A stretch of DNA of 64,000 nucleotides from Anaerobacillus alkalidiazotrophicus (GTDB taxonomy: Bacteria > Bacillota > Bacilli > Bacillales_H > Anaerobacillaceae): positions 1,297,615 to 1,361,614 of the forward strand of contig NZ_MLQS01000001.1 in the NCBI RefSeq assembly GCF_001866055.1, in the 5' to 3' direction. A program made the position numbers and the translations under genes. Below are positions 49,090 through 57,728 of this stretch, piece by piece (the first letter of the stretch is position 1; every line of letters begins with the position of its first letter). The notes beneath the pieces were generated by a model that was not told the origin of the DNA, ran no database searches, and saw only the letters and a list, made by a program, of their open reading frames with translations.

Positions 49090-49121
49090 AAGAAGCACAT
49101 CAATTTTGATGTGCTTCTTTT
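49090..49121 (+). terminator. Terminator of the second ABC operon
   Basis: AAGAAGCACATCAA pairs with TTGATGTGCTTCTT, followed by TTCATCC. Confidence 0.88.
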
Positions 49122-49268
49122 CATCCTTTATTAAAAAAGTAATGGTCTAACTATAGGGATTAAAGCTTTTTTTAAGAAAATGAAAACATTGATGATCATT
49201 ATTTGATTCGTTATAAACTGAGAGGCGATAAGGGAAATGGTTATGATAAAGGATAACTTATACCAAAT

Positions 49269-49356
49269 TACGAAAAAAAATTTCGTGAATTAGTATATTT
49301 TTTTAAAAAATATTCACTTTGCTGTAGATAAAAGAAAAAATTTTTCGTATAATATA
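49269..49356 (+). promoter_or_regulatory. Promoter and RpiR-type operator candidates of the aldolase/dehydratase operon
   Basis: TACGAAAAAAAATTTCGTG (49269) and GAAAAAATTTTTCGTATAAT (49334), the latter overlapping a TATAAT -10 at 49348. Both carry inverted GAAAA/TTTTC with CGTA ends; the rpiR upstream region has the related ATTTTTTCGTAAAAAG at 56170. Assignment to the RpiR protein is inferred. Confidence 0.55.
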
Positions 49357-49396
49357 AATAACAAAAAACATTTTTTCTTGAAAGGGGAATGGATAA

Positions 49397-50278
49397 ATGA
49401 TACACGGTGTAATTCCTGCAGTTCTAACACCTTTTACAGCTAGTGGGGAACTAAATGAAAAGGCTTTACGTAATTATGTTGATTTTTTAATAGAAAAAGG
49501 AGTACATGGTTTATTTCCATTAGGTACAAATGGCTCTGGTCCATTAATGTCCTTAGAAGATCGAAAAAAGGCTATTTCAATCATTGTTGAAGTAACAAAT
49601 AAGCGTGTCCCAGTGATTGTTCATGCGGGTGGAATTTCTACAGAGGAAACAATTGAGTTAACAGAGTATGCAGCTAATGTGGGCGCGGATGCAGCTGCAG
49701 TAGTAGCCCCTTGGTATTTTCCACATGATGATATTTCGTTAGAATTGCATTTTACAGCAGTTGCAACAGCAGTACCAAGTTTTCCTATCTATTTATATAA
49801 CATACCAGGTAACGCAAAAAATGATTTGAAACCAAAATTAGTGAAAAAATTAGCTGACAAACTATCAAATATCAAAGGGATTAAAGATAGTTCAAAAGAT
49901 TTAGCGAGATTACAAGATTACATCGCAGTATTAGGAGAGGGCTATGATGTTGTTGTTGGAACAGACGCACTAGTTTATCCGGCATTAGCTATGGGAGCTA
50001 CTGGGGTTGTATCTGCAGTAGGAAATTGCTTCCCAGAGGTAATGGTAGAGTTATATGATGCATATGTTGCTGGAGATTTAGAGAAAGCAAAAGAATTACA
50101 ATATCGAGCTAATAAAGTTCGTGATGTACTTAAGCTTGGTTCATATATAACGCCTTATTATGAAGCGCTAAAGCTACAAGGAATTGATGCAGGTGAAGTA
50201 AAATTACCACTTCGACCATTAACTGATACAGAGAAAGAAACATTAAGAAAAGGATTAGTAAATCTTAACTTATTATAA
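49397..50278 (+). CDS. DapA-superfamily aldolase (2-keto-3-deoxy sugar acid type)
   Basis: A 293-residue class I aldolase/lyase of the dihydrodipicolinate synthase/N-acetylneuraminate lyase superfamily. Motifs: GVIPAVLTPFTASGELN, LGTNGSGPLMS, FPIYLYNIPGNA with the catalytic Tyr, and the Schiff-base Lys163 in IKGIKDSSKD. Co-transcribed with an IlvD/Edd dehydratase 17 bases downstream, so the best guess is cleavage of 2-keto-3-deoxy-sugar acids (KDG type) to pyruvate and an aldehyde rather than lysine synthesis. AAAGGGGAATGG precedes ATG 49397. Confidence 0.85.
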   Translation: MIHGVIPAVLTPFTASGELNEKALRNYVDFLIEKGVHGLFPLGTNGSGPLMSLEDRKKAISIIVEVTNKRVPVIVHAGGISTEETIELTEYAANVGADAAAVVAPWYFPHDDISLELHFTAVATAVPSFPIYLYNIPGNAKNDLKPKLVKKLADKLSNIKGIKDSSKDLARLQDYIAVLGEGYDVVVGTDALVYPALAMGATGVVSAVGNCFPEVMVELYDAYVAGDLEKAKELQYRANKVRDVLKLGSYITPYYEALKLQGIDAGEVKLPLRPLTDTEKETLRKGLVNLNLL

Positions 50279-50295
50279 AAGGAGACGATCAAATC

Positions 50296-51960
50296 ATGGG
50301 TGATAAAATAAACGAAATTGCTCCATTTACACGAGCAATATTAAAAGCGCATTTATGTTCATGTGGTGTAGATTATAAAAGTATGGATAAACCAGTAATT
50401 GCAATAGCAAATTCATGGAATGAAATTGTTCCTGGACACGTACATTTACGTGAACTTTCTGAACGTGTAAAAAAAGGGATTCGTGAAGCTGGTGGTTTAC
50501 CTCTTGAGTTTAATACCATTTCTGTGTGTGATGGAATTGCCCAAGGTCACGAGGGAATGAGATATTCTCTACCTAGTCGTGAAACGATTGCTGATAGTGT
50601 GGAAATTATGGTGAAAGGCCATGGTATGTTTGATGGAATGGTTGTTTTAAGTTCTTGTGACAAAATTGTTCCAGGAATGATGATGGCAGCTGGCCGTTTG
50701 AATTTACCTAGTTTAGTCGTATTAGGTGGAGTTATGCCAAATCACATTAAACCATATGAATCAAAAGCAGCTAGAAAAGACTTTTTAGCAGGAAAACTTG
50801 ATGAAGAAGGTTTAGTGAAAATTACTAACCAGTATTATCCTAGTGCAGGAGCATGTCCGTTTCTTGGAACTGCTAATACGATGCAAGGTCTTTCAGAGGC
50901 TCTTGGTATGGCACTTCCGAAAACATCTTGGATGCAAGCTCTTTCTGATGAACAATTAGATGCTGCCGAAGAAGCAGGACGTCAAGTTGTTGAATTAGTG
51001 AAAAAGGGTATCACACCGAAAGACATTATGACACAGGAAGCGTTTGAAAATGCTATTTCAGTTTTACTAGCTATGGGTGGCTCATTAAATGCATGTTTAC
51101 ATTTACCAGCAATGGCTCATGAAGTTGGTCTTGAGCTTCCATTTGATCTTTTCGATAAGATTAGCAGAAAAGTTCCGTTCCTCGCTGGGGTTACACCTAA
51201 TAATAATGAATATACAACAAATGATTTGCAGCGTGCAGGTGGAATGCCAGCATTAATGCAAGAATTACGTTCATTACTTTATTTAGATGCAATAACTGTA
51301 AACGGAAAAACTGTTGGAGAGAATATTGAAGGTCATGATGTTCTTGATCGTGAAATCATTTATCCACTTCAAAAACCAATAACACAAGAAGGTGGTATTG
51401 CCGTCCTTAAAGGAAACTTAGCGAAAGACGGTGCCCTCATTAAACAATCAGCAGTTTCAAAAGAACTATTAACGTTTTCAGGTCCTGCAAAAGTATTTAA
51501 CTCTGAAGAAGATTTCGTTGCCGCTTATGAAGTTGATAACATCCAAGAAGGTGATACAGTAGTTATCCGTTACGAAGGTCCAAAAGGTGGTCCAGGAATG
51601 AGGGAATTACACCGTTGTACAGAGGTGCTAGGTAAGTTTGATAGAGTAGCATTAATTACTGACGGACGTTTTTCTGGTGCAAGTGCAGGACTTTCTATCG
51701 GGTATGCTAGTCCAGAGGCAGCTGAAGGTGGTACGATGGCACTAGTACAAGATGGGGATATGATCGACATCGATATCCCGAATCGTTCGATTACGTTACA
51801 GGTTTCTGAGCAAGAGTTAGCTCGTCGTGCAGAACACCTAGAAATTCTTAAGCGGGAAGCAAGTAAGTTTTTACGTATGTATGCTAATAATGCTTCGTCC
51901 GCGGCTACTGGTGGAATTCGTGTTGTTAAAGAAAAAGAAAACGAACCAATTTTAAAATAA
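50296..51960 (+). CDS. IlvD/Edd-family dehydratase
   Basis: A 554-residue Fe-S dehydratase, full length for the family. Signatures: CDGIAQGHEGMRYSLPSRE, SSCDKIVPGMMMAAGRL and SAGACPFLGTANTMQGL with the cluster cysteines, and GRFSGASAGLSIGY near the C-terminus. In branched-chain amino acid synthesis it would be dihydroxy-acid dehydratase, but the operon with a KDG-type aldolase and the nearby KDG kinase argue for a sugar-acid (gluconate or similar) dehydratase. AAAGGAGACG precedes ATG 50296. A decayed partial copy lies at 52088. Confidence 0.85.
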   Translation: MGDKINEIAPFTRAILKAHLCSCGVDYKSMDKPVIAIANSWNEIVPGHVHLRELSERVKKGIREAGGLPLEFNTISVCDGIAQGHEGMRYSLPSRETIADSVEIMVKGHGMFDGMVVLSSCDKIVPGMMMAAGRLNLPSLVVLGGVMPNHIKPYESKAARKDFLAGKLDEEGLVKITNQYYPSAGACPFLGTANTMQGLSEALGMALPKTSWMQALSDEQLDAAEEAGRQVVELVKKGITPKDIMTQEAFENAISVLLAMGGSLNACLHLPAMAHEVGLELPFDLFDKISRKVPFLAGVTPNNNEYTTNDLQRAGGMPALMQELRSLLYLDAITVNGKTVGENIEGHDVLDREIIYPLQKPITQEGGIAVLKGNLAKDGALIKQSAVSKELLTFSGPAKVFNSEEDFVAAYEVDNIQEGDTVVIRYEGPKGGPGMRELHRCTEVLGKFDRVALITDGRFSGASAGLSIGYASPEAAEGGTMALVQDGDMIDIDIPNRSITLQVSEQELARRAEHLEILKREASKFLRMYANNASSAATGGIRVVKEKENEPILK

Positions 51961-51963
51961 ACG

Positions 51964-52013
51964 AAAGGTGACTCAAACCCTCTTCATATCGTGGTGGCTG
52001 AGTCACCTTTTTT
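51964..52013 (+). terminator. Terminator of the aldolase/dehydratase operon
   Basis: AAAGGTGACTCA pairs with TGAGTCACCTTT across a loop, then TTTCTATT. Confidence 0.85.
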
Positions 52014-52087
52014 CTATTACAAAAATAAAAGCGTTTATGTTTGTTTTGGTATTAGTCTAAAATCTATTGTTATAAAATTAAACCAAT

Positions 52088-52131
52088 AGGAAAGTTTGAT
52101 AGAGTAGCTTTAATTACGACGGTCATTTTGC
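52088..52131 (+). pseudogene. Short decayed piece of a dehydratase gene
   Basis: AGTTTGATAGAGTAGC.TTAATTAC followed by GACGG matches positions 51635-51670 of the dehydratase gene (encoding KFDRVALITDGR) with a few substitutions and one missing T. It is too short to be functional and seems the last trace of a duplicated copy. Confidence 0.7.
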
Positions 52132-52221
52132 GGGGTATAATACAAAAATCTCCTATTGTAGAAGAAGTGGACCTTGTTTTGTTCCCTAAACAAATAAGTC
52201 TTTTACAAAGGAGTTTTTACT

Positions 52222-52296
52222 TTGAATAAAAAGTCTAGAGCGAGAGTGGCTTATTTGCTTACCTGTTACTACTGTGTATTAGTAGTAACAGGATGA
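52222..52296 (+). other. Possible 24-codon leader ORF with internal hairpin
   Basis: AAAGGAG at 52207 is followed by TTG 52222 and a frame encoding MNKKSRARVAYLLTCYYCVL plus four residues before TGA. CCTGTTACTACT (52262) pairs perfectly with AGTAGTAACAGG (52281) inside it. Rest of the 52014-52525 gap: a cre-like site (52323) and nothing else that I recognise. It may be a leader peptide, but this is weak. Confidence 0.3.
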
Positions 52297-52322
52297 TCTT
52301 TCGCTAAGTCTTTTGGCGCAGC

Positions 52323-52339
52323 TATAGAAAACGTTTCCT
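52323..52339 (+). promoter_or_regulatory. cre-like site upstream of the LysM gene
   Basis: TAGAAAACGTTTCCTA has the palindromic AAACGTTT core of CcpA sites with one departure from consensus. It lies about 190 bases before the LysM gene. Confidence 0.4.
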
Positions 52340-52525
52340 AGGAAAAATCCCCCTATCGTACAACTCACCACTACTCCCTTTTGCCTGTTAAGTAATTTTA
52401 ATGAAAGTACTATTTTCCCCTTTTTAGCAAAGTCTCTTCCCAAACGTGAGAAATTGTCTAATAATAAGTGAGGTTGTCAAACAAAGTAGATTTTTGGGGA
52501 CTTTGTTACATAGGGAGGATATTCA

Positions 52526-53614
52526 ATGTTAAAAGAAAACATAGAAATTACTAGAACACGGAAAGAGAGAATAGTAGAGGAAAGGTTCAAAGCTAATAAA
52601 AGAAAAAAAGTCAAACTTGCAGGATACGTTTTAGCTGGAACTGTCGCTACAAATGCTTTCATGAATGTTAATTATGTTGGATCGGCAAAGGTAGAAGCGT
52701 GTTCTCAAGTCTATACAGTCCAACAAGGCGATACACTATATTCTTTAGCAAAGATGTTCAACGTTACAGTAGATCAGATTAAGAGTGCAAATGATCTTGT
52801 AACATCTCACATTAAAGTTGGGCAAAAACTAGAACTGCCTGCCATCTATTACACGGTTTTACCTGGTGATACCCTTTTCTCTATAGCAAAAAAACATCAA
52901 GTTACCGTTAGAGATTTAAAAATGGTGAACAATTTGACTTCTGATCATATACAAGTCAATCAAACACTAATCATGCCCGAAACGTCTAGTTCTAAAATTG
53001 TCAACGAAGTCTCACCTCCTAGCGGGCAAAACGAACAAGAACTAGCTTCAACTTATACTGTCGTTCAAGGCGATACGCTATTTAGAATTGCACGCATACA
53101 TAATACAAGTGTTCAAGAACTTAAGAGTTTAAATAATTTACCATCTGACTTGATTCGAGTTGGACAAAAATTAAATGTTACTGCAAAAGCCGAGCAGAAA
53201 TATGATAATGCAGTTATAAATAATATAAGACATAAAGACGATACACAAACTGAACAAGTCAGAAGTTCTATATACACTGCTGTCCCGGGAGATACGTTAT
53301 GGGGTATTTCGAGGCGGTTTAACCTTCCAGTTTATGAACTTAAGCACATGAATGGATTACAAGACGATATTATTTTGATTGGACAAAAATTAATCATTAG
53401 TCACAGTGATATTCTATCAACAAGAGCTGAAGTGATTGGTACAGTTGACAGTACACATGTAGCTTTTTTTGCTAACCATGTGGAACGCGTTCTCAAAATT
53501 CCTTATGGCCAAGCGAAACATTACGAAGCATTGGTAGGTCAAAAGGTTACGATCTTCTTCTTAGATGGACCATCTCCTACTCTAATTAACTATACTCCAT
53601 TTTTTGGAGAATGA
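52526..53614 (+). CDS. Secreted protein with four LysM domains
   Basis: A 362-residue protein. A basic N-terminus (KANKRKKVKLAG) precedes a membrane/signal segment around 31-47, then four LysM peptidoglycan-binding repeats starting at about residues 62, 108, 176 and 249 (each with the pattern Y.V..GDTL..IA, e.g. YTVQQGDTLYSLAK). The last 60 residues form no domain I recognise. There is no NlpC, amidase or other catalytic domain, so it is probably a cell-wall or spore-coat structural protein. GGGAGGATATTCA precedes ATG 52526. Unrelated to the sugar-acid genes on both sides. Confidence 0.85.
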   Translation: MLKENIEITRTRKERIVEERFKANKRKKVKLAGYVLAGTVATNAFMNVNYVGSAKVEACSQVYTVQQGDTLYSLAKMFNVTVDQIKSANDLVTSHIKVGQKLELPAIYYTVLPGDTLFSIAKKHQVTVRDLKMVNNLTSDHIQVNQTLIMPETSSSKIVNEVSPPSGQNEQELASTYTVVQGDTLFRIARIHNTSVQELKSLNNLPSDLIRVGQKLNVTAKAEQKYDNAVINNIRHKDDTQTEQVRSSIYTAVPGDTLWGISRRFNLPVYELKHMNGLQDDIILIGQKLIISHSDILSTRAEVIGTVDSTHVAFFANHVERVLKIPYGQAKHYEALVGQKVTIFFLDGPSPTLINYTPFFGE

Positions 53615-53679
53615 CCTTCTGGGTGTTGCACAACTTGTAAAGGGTCATGAATAATGTTCGAAAACAAATCTAAATAAAA

Positions 53680-53715
53680 AGAAGCAAATAAACAAACATG
53701 TGTTTACTTGCTTCT
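53680..53715. terminator. Bidirectional terminator between LysM and gluconokinase genes
   Basis: AGAAGCAAATAAACA pairs with TGTTTACTTGCTTCT with one mismatch. Confidence 0.75.
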
Positions 53716-53720
53716 ATACA

Positions 53721-55247
53721 TTACTTCACGTTACGCTGGTAATTAGCTATCGTTGAAAAATGAGGCTTTAAAACTTCATATAGTTGATTATAAGTTTTAT
53801 ATAATTCTTTGTAATGATTAGAAGCTAGATTATTAGGTTCGTATGTTTGCTTCATTGGTATTGAATCCTTAATAGCTTCTAAAGACGAAGCTTCACCCAC
53901 AGCAAGAAGAGCGAACCATGCTGCCCCCCAAGCTGAGCTTTGGTGGCTTTTGGGTACATGAACTGGTTGCCCAAAAATATCAGCCACAATTTGTAACCAA
54001 AGTGGGGAACGTGCAAATCCGCCACTAGCAAATATATTAATAGATTCACCAGCTAGCCTTTCTAGTGCTTCAGCGACACTGTACAAGCTAAAAACGACAC
54101 CTTCTAAACCTGCACGTATCATATGTTCTTTTTTATGTGCCATCGTTAGACCAATAAAGCTCCCTCGTGCATTCGCATCCCAATATGGAGCTCTTTCGCC
54201 ATTTAAAAACGGTAAAAATAAAAGTCCGTCAGATCCAGGAGTAACCGTAGATGCTAATTTGGTAAGGAGTTCATAAGCATTTTCCCCTTTGGTTAATGCT
54301 AGTTCAACTTCTTTTTCACCTAAAACATCTCGTAGCCACTGAAAGACGATCCCACCGTTGTTTGTTGGTCCGCCCATAATCCAACGGTCTTCGGTTACAG
54401 CGTAACAGAAAACTTCTTGTCGGTTATCGGTCTGTGGTTTCGAAGCCATTTGCCGTATGGCACCACTTGTTCCAACAGTTATCGCAACATCCCCAGGGGC
54501 AATCGCACCAATTCCTAAGTTTGCTAATGGCCCGTCACTGCCAGCAAGCACAAAAGGTGTATCGGTTTCTAGGCCTAACAAATTTGCAATCTCGCTAGTT
54601 AACCCTTGGCAAATAGCAGTTGGGCCTACAGGCTTTGATAATTGGTTACGAGTAACCCCTGCAACTTCTAGTACATCATCATCCCAGTCGAATGTATGGA
54701 TATTAAAAAGTCCGGTTGCTGAAGCAACGGAGTAATCGACAACCGCTTCTCCAAACCATCTTAACAAAAGGAACTCTTTAATTGAAACAAACATTGCAGC
54801 TTCTTTATAAGGTTGGTAATCATTTTCTTTCATCCAAACAAGCTTACAAAAAGGTGACATTGGATGAATAGGTGTACCAGTTTTTAAATAAATCTCAGTT
54901 TGCAGCCGAAGTTTATTAGCTTGTTCTACACTTCTACCGTCTGCCCAAATAATAGATGGAGAAAGAGGATTATATTTATCGTCTACACAAATGAGTGAGT
55001 GCATAGCTGTTGATATACCAACAGCTATGACTTGTTTTTTCATTACTTCAGCTTTTTTTGTAACTGAACGAATCGCAGTGATTGCAGCTTTTTCGATAAT
55101 AATGGGATCTTGTTCACTCCACGATGGGTTAGGGTGGGAAACTGAATATCCCCATTCACTCTCAGCGATTACTGAGCCATTTTTTTTAAACAAAACTGCT
55201 TTCGCACTTGTGGTTCCAATATCTAAACCAATGACGTATTTCTCCAT
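53721..55247 (-). CDS. gntK: Gluconokinase (FGGY family)
   Basis: A 508-residue carbohydrate kinase, ATP-dependent phosphorylation of gluconate to 6-phosphogluconate. N-terminal VIGLDIGTTSAKAVLF, GISTAMHSL, GSDGPLANLGIGA, ITVGTSGAIRQM and the FGGY C-terminal region with FASGGFARSPLWLQI and SSAWGAAWFA are visible. AAGGGGGTG selects ATG 55247 over the GTG at 55256. The gene follows rpiR by 13 bases, one operon. The short 6-phosphogluconate dehydrogenase at 56694 would use its product. Confidence 0.9.
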   Translation of the reverse strand: MEKYVIGLDIGTTSAKAVLFKKNGSVIAESEWGYSVSHPNPSWSEQDPIIIEKAAITAIRSVTKKAEVMKKQVIAVGISTAMHSLICVDDKYNPLSPSIIWADGRSVEQANKLRLQTEIYLKTGTPIHPMSPFCKLVWMKENDYQPYKEAAMFVSIKEFLLLRWFGEAVVDYSVASATGLFNIHTFDWDDDVLEVAGVTRNQLSKPVGPTAICQGLTSEIANLLGLETDTPFVLAGSDGPLANLGIGAIAPGDVAITVGTSGAIRQMASKPQTDNRQEVFCYAVTEDRWIMGGPTNNGGIVFQWLRDVLGEKEVELALTKGENAYELLTKLASTVTPGSDGLLFLPFLNGERAPYWDANARGSFIGLTMAHKKEHMIRAGLEGVVFSLYSVAEALERLAGESINIFASGGFARSPLWLQIVADIFGQPVHVPKSHQSSAWGAAWFALLAVGEASSLEAIKDSIPMKQTYEPNNLASNHYKELYKTYNQLYEVLKPHFSTIANYQRNVK

Positions 55248-55260
55248 TATATTCACCCCC

Positions 55261-56109
55261 TTAAAATCTTTTTAGTGAAATTGCATTTCGTATTTTATTA
55301 AGTGATTCTTGCATGAGCTCTTTTCGAGCGATACTTACATTTACATAAAGAGCATCGATGATACTTAATTGTGCTAGACGAGAAGATAAAGCCTCTGAGC
55401 GGTACTCCGTTTCATCACTAACTGTATAAAGAGTGATGTCTGCGCCTTGACTAAGAGGTGATTTAGCTAAAGTAGTGATAGCTACTGTCGTTGCACCAGC
55501 TTCTTTAGCCACATTTAATACTTGAAGCATGTCTAAGTTTGACCCGGAGTGAGAAATTAGAATAGCAACATCATTTTTACTTAACAGTGAAGCAGACATG
55601 ACTTGTAAATGGGAATCACTGTAAGTAGCTGTTTGAATTCCTGTACGAATAAATTTGTGGTGAGCATCATCGGCAACAGCCCCTGAACCACCATTTCCAT
55701 AGAAGGCAATTTTATCGGCATTTAGTATGGCATCAACAGCTTTTTTAAACGATTCTTGTTCAATGACCCGTAGCGTTTCTTCTAACGTACGAATATTCGA
55801 TTTGAAAACTTTTTCAGCTACAGCTTTTTCATCATCTCCTACTTGAATTTTTTCATGAATATTATTCATCGGGGATACAACCTCAGAAGCTAGAGCGATT
55901 TTCATGGCCTGGTAGCCTTTAAATCCAATCCGTTTACAAAAACGAAAAACAGTAGCTTCAGCAACGCCTAGATCCTCGGCAACTTGGTTGATGGTTGAAT
56001 GGATAATGTTGTTAGGACTATTCATAATATAATCAGCTATCTTTTTCTCTTTATCACTAAAATCAGAGTACGATGATTTTATTCGAGCAATACAATGTGT
56101 TTGAATCAT
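55261..56109 (-). CDS. RpiR-family transcriptional regulator
   Basis: A 282-residue regulator: N-terminal HTH_6 domain (KKIADYIMNSPNN, then VAEDLGVAEATVFRFCKRIG) and a C-terminal SIS sugar-phosphate-binding domain (FYGNGGSGAVADDAHHKF, ISHSGSNLDMLQV). ATG 56109 is preferred, with GAGGAG 8 bases upstream; GTG 56118 overlaps the ribosome site. It probably senses a phosphorylated sugar acid such as 6-phosphogluconate or KDPG and controls the gluconokinase, aldolase and TRAP genes. Related A/T-rich operator candidates lie upstream of it and of 49397. Confidence 0.9.
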   Translation of the reverse strand: MIQTHCIARIKSSYSDFSDKEKKIADYIMNSPNNIIHSTINQVAEDLGVAEATVFRFCKRIGFKGYQAMKIALASEVVSPMNNIHEKIQVGDDEKAVAEKVFKSNIRTLEETLRVIEQESFKKAVDAILNADKIAFYGNGGSGAVADDAHHKFIRTGIQTATYSDSHLQVMSASLLSKNDVAILISHSGSNLDMLQVLNVAKEAGATTVAITTLAKSPLSQGADITLYTVSDETEYRSEALSSRLAQLSIIDALYVNVSIARKELMQESLNKIRNAISLKRF

Positions 56110-56313
56110 TTTAAACACTCCTCGCTAAAAATTAGGATCTACCTATATAATATATGAAAACGATTGATAAAAAAATATTTTTTCGTAAAAAGTCTTGAAA
56201 AAGAAAAAATTTATCATATAATAAAACTTGTAAGGAAATTTATTTCATAATACTAAAAGCGAAACAAAATTTCACCATTTATATTCATGTAGTTTAAAAA
56301 GACGGATTTTTTC
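56110..56313. promoter_or_regulatory. Divergent upstream region of rpiR
   Basis: Holds the rpiR promoter (TATATTATATAG on the minus strand) and, on the plus strand, ATTTTTTCGTAAAAAG (56170) and AAAAAATTTATCATATAAT (56209), which resemble the operator candidates at 49269-49356. No ORF. Confidence 0.45.
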
Positions 56314-56663
56314 AAGAAAAGCGCAAGCACCTTGGTCACGAGCAGCTGCTCCTGTGCCACTCCGTTTGCTCAAGAGCAAAGCAGCTTCGAAGTAATCCAA
56401 GCAGTAGCTTCACTGGGGCGGCCTTTGACAGAAGCCGCTCTTTGGCTTCCGCGTGCTTCTGCGTCTTCTAGCATAGCTTCGTAGCAAGCTTCCTCGAAGC
56501 AGTGTTTTGTGCGACGAGTAACCGCAGGAGCAAAGCTGCATGAAGCTAATCGACGAAGGATCTCAAGCAGTAATTGAAGTCAGTTGCTTGACTGAAGTGA
56601 CCGAGCTCGTAGGTGCTGAAGCTAGACAGTTTTCAAGTTAGAAATTTATAAATTCTGATACTG
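56314..56663 (-). repeat. Long interspersed repeat family 2, copy 2
   Basis: Inverted with respect to copies 1 and 3: it opens with AAGAAAAGCGCAAGCACC and closes with GGTGCTGAAGCTAGACAG, TTAGAAATTTATAAATTC and TGATACTG. The 350-base interior is longer than in the other copies and rich in repeated AAGCAGC and GAAGC(T) words. GC content is clearly above the flanks. It fills most of the gap between rpiR and the 6PG dehydrogenase gene. Confidence 0.75.
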
Positions 56664-56693
56664 AAAAAAAACGGCTTTTAAAAGGAGGAAGCA

Positions 56694-57590
56694 ATGAAAC
56701 TAGGAATGATTGGCCTCGGTAAGATGGGTTACAACTTGGCATTAAACATCATAGATAACGGTCATTCAATAGTTGGCACAGATGTAGATGCTGAATTAGT
56801 AAATAAAATTTCTAGAGTTGGTGGCGAAGGTGTTCATACAATTGAAGAACTCGTAAAACAACTTCCGACACCTAGAGTTATATGGGTTATGGTTCCACCT
56901 GGTGAAGTAACCCGACAGGTAATAAAGAAATTGTCTGATTTATTACTAGATGGTGATATTGTCATAGACGGTGGGAATTCTCATTACCAAGATTCAATCC
57001 AACGAAATGCTTTATTAACAGAGAAAGGAATTTTCTTCTTTGATGTTGGTACAAGTGGTGGGATGGTAGGTGCTAGGAATGGTGCTTGCACAATGATTGG
57101 TGGAGATGCTGAAGTATTTAAAACAATAGAACCGCTATTTAAAGATATTTCAGTTGAAAATGGTTATTTATATACTGGTCCAGTTGGTAGTGGACACTTT
57201 TTAAAAATGATCCATAATGGCATCGAATATGGGATGATGCAATCTATCGCAGAAGGATTTGACATTCTTAAAAAAAGTCAATTTGATTATGATTATGAAT
57301 CTGTTGCGAAAGTATGGAACAATGGTTCAGTAATCAGATCTTGGTTAGTGGAATTGACACAAGCAGCTTTTTCAAAGGATGCTAACTTAGAAGAAATTCG
57401 AGGTGTGATGCATTCATCAGGAGAGGGGAAATGGACAGTTGAGACGGCGCTTGATTTACAAGTTGCCTCACCAGTGATCGCTTTAGCATTGATGATGCGT
57501 TATCGATCGCTAGAGGATGATACTTTTACAGGAAAAGTCGTAGCTGCACTTAGAAATGAATTTGGTGGTCACGAAATTGTGAAAAAATAG
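56694..57590 (+). CDS. 6-Phosphogluconate dehydrogenase, decarboxylating (short form)
   Basis: A 298-residue enzyme, much shorter than the 470-residue GND, i.e. the NAD-preferring GndA/YqeC-like class. Rossmann motif MIGLGKMGYNLAL, substrate-binding DGGNSHYQDS and GTSGGMVGARNG, and the catalytic lysine and asparagine in GSGHFLKMIHNGIEYGMM (about residues 160-177). AAAAGGAGGAAGC precedes ATG 56694. It converts the product of gluconokinase to ribulose 5-phosphate. It stands between a repeat element and the TRAP genes. Confidence 0.92.
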   Translation: MKLGMIGLGKMGYNLALNIIDNGHSIVGTDVDAELVNKISRVGGEGVHTIEELVKQLPTPRVIWVMVPPGEVTRQVIKKLSDLLLDGDIVIDGGNSHYQDSIQRNALLTEKGIFFFDVGTSGGMVGARNGACTMIGGDAEVFKTIEPLFKDISVENGYLYTGPVGSGHFLKMIHNGIEYGMMQSIAEGFDILKKSQFDYDYESVAKVWNNGSVIRSWLVELTQAAFSKDANLEEIRGVMHSSGEGKWTVETALDLQVASPVIALALMMRYRSLEDDTFTGKVVAALRNEFGGHEIVKK

Positions 57591-57619
57591 AGATAGCATG
57601 TAAAAATTTTTAATTTAAA

Positions 57620-57635
57620 ATGGAAACGTTAACAA
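57620..57635 (+). promoter_or_regulatory. cre-like site before the TRAP operon
   Basis: ATGGAAACGTTAACAA matches the CcpA consensus well and lies about 95 bases before the dctP start. A hairpin TGGAATT/AATTCCA follows at 57667-57690. Confidence 0.6.
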
Positions 57636-57728
57636 AGTTGTCATAGTAATAAAATTTGTTTTTATAAATGGAATTAATTAAAAAATTCCATTATTAATAA
57701 AAAAATAATTTCAAGGGGGAAACCTGAA

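Noticed and set aside
49397..50278. dapA of lysine biosynthesis
   Set aside because: No lysine genes nearby; co-transcription with the dehydratase favours a sugar-acid aldolase.
50296..51960. Branched-chain amino acid biosynthesis gene ilvD
   Set aside because: Family membership is sure, but the operon with a KDG-type aldolase and no ilv or leu genes makes a sugar-acid dehydratase more likely; left open.
52200..52525. Riboswitch (for example c-di-AMP type) before the LysM gene
   Set aside because: The hairpin alone is not enough; I could not find the conserved core of any riboswitch class I know.
54457..55275. Plus-strand ORFs opposite gluconokinase
   Set aside because: They are shadows of the minus-strand FGGY kinase, which has all family motifs and a proper ribosome site.
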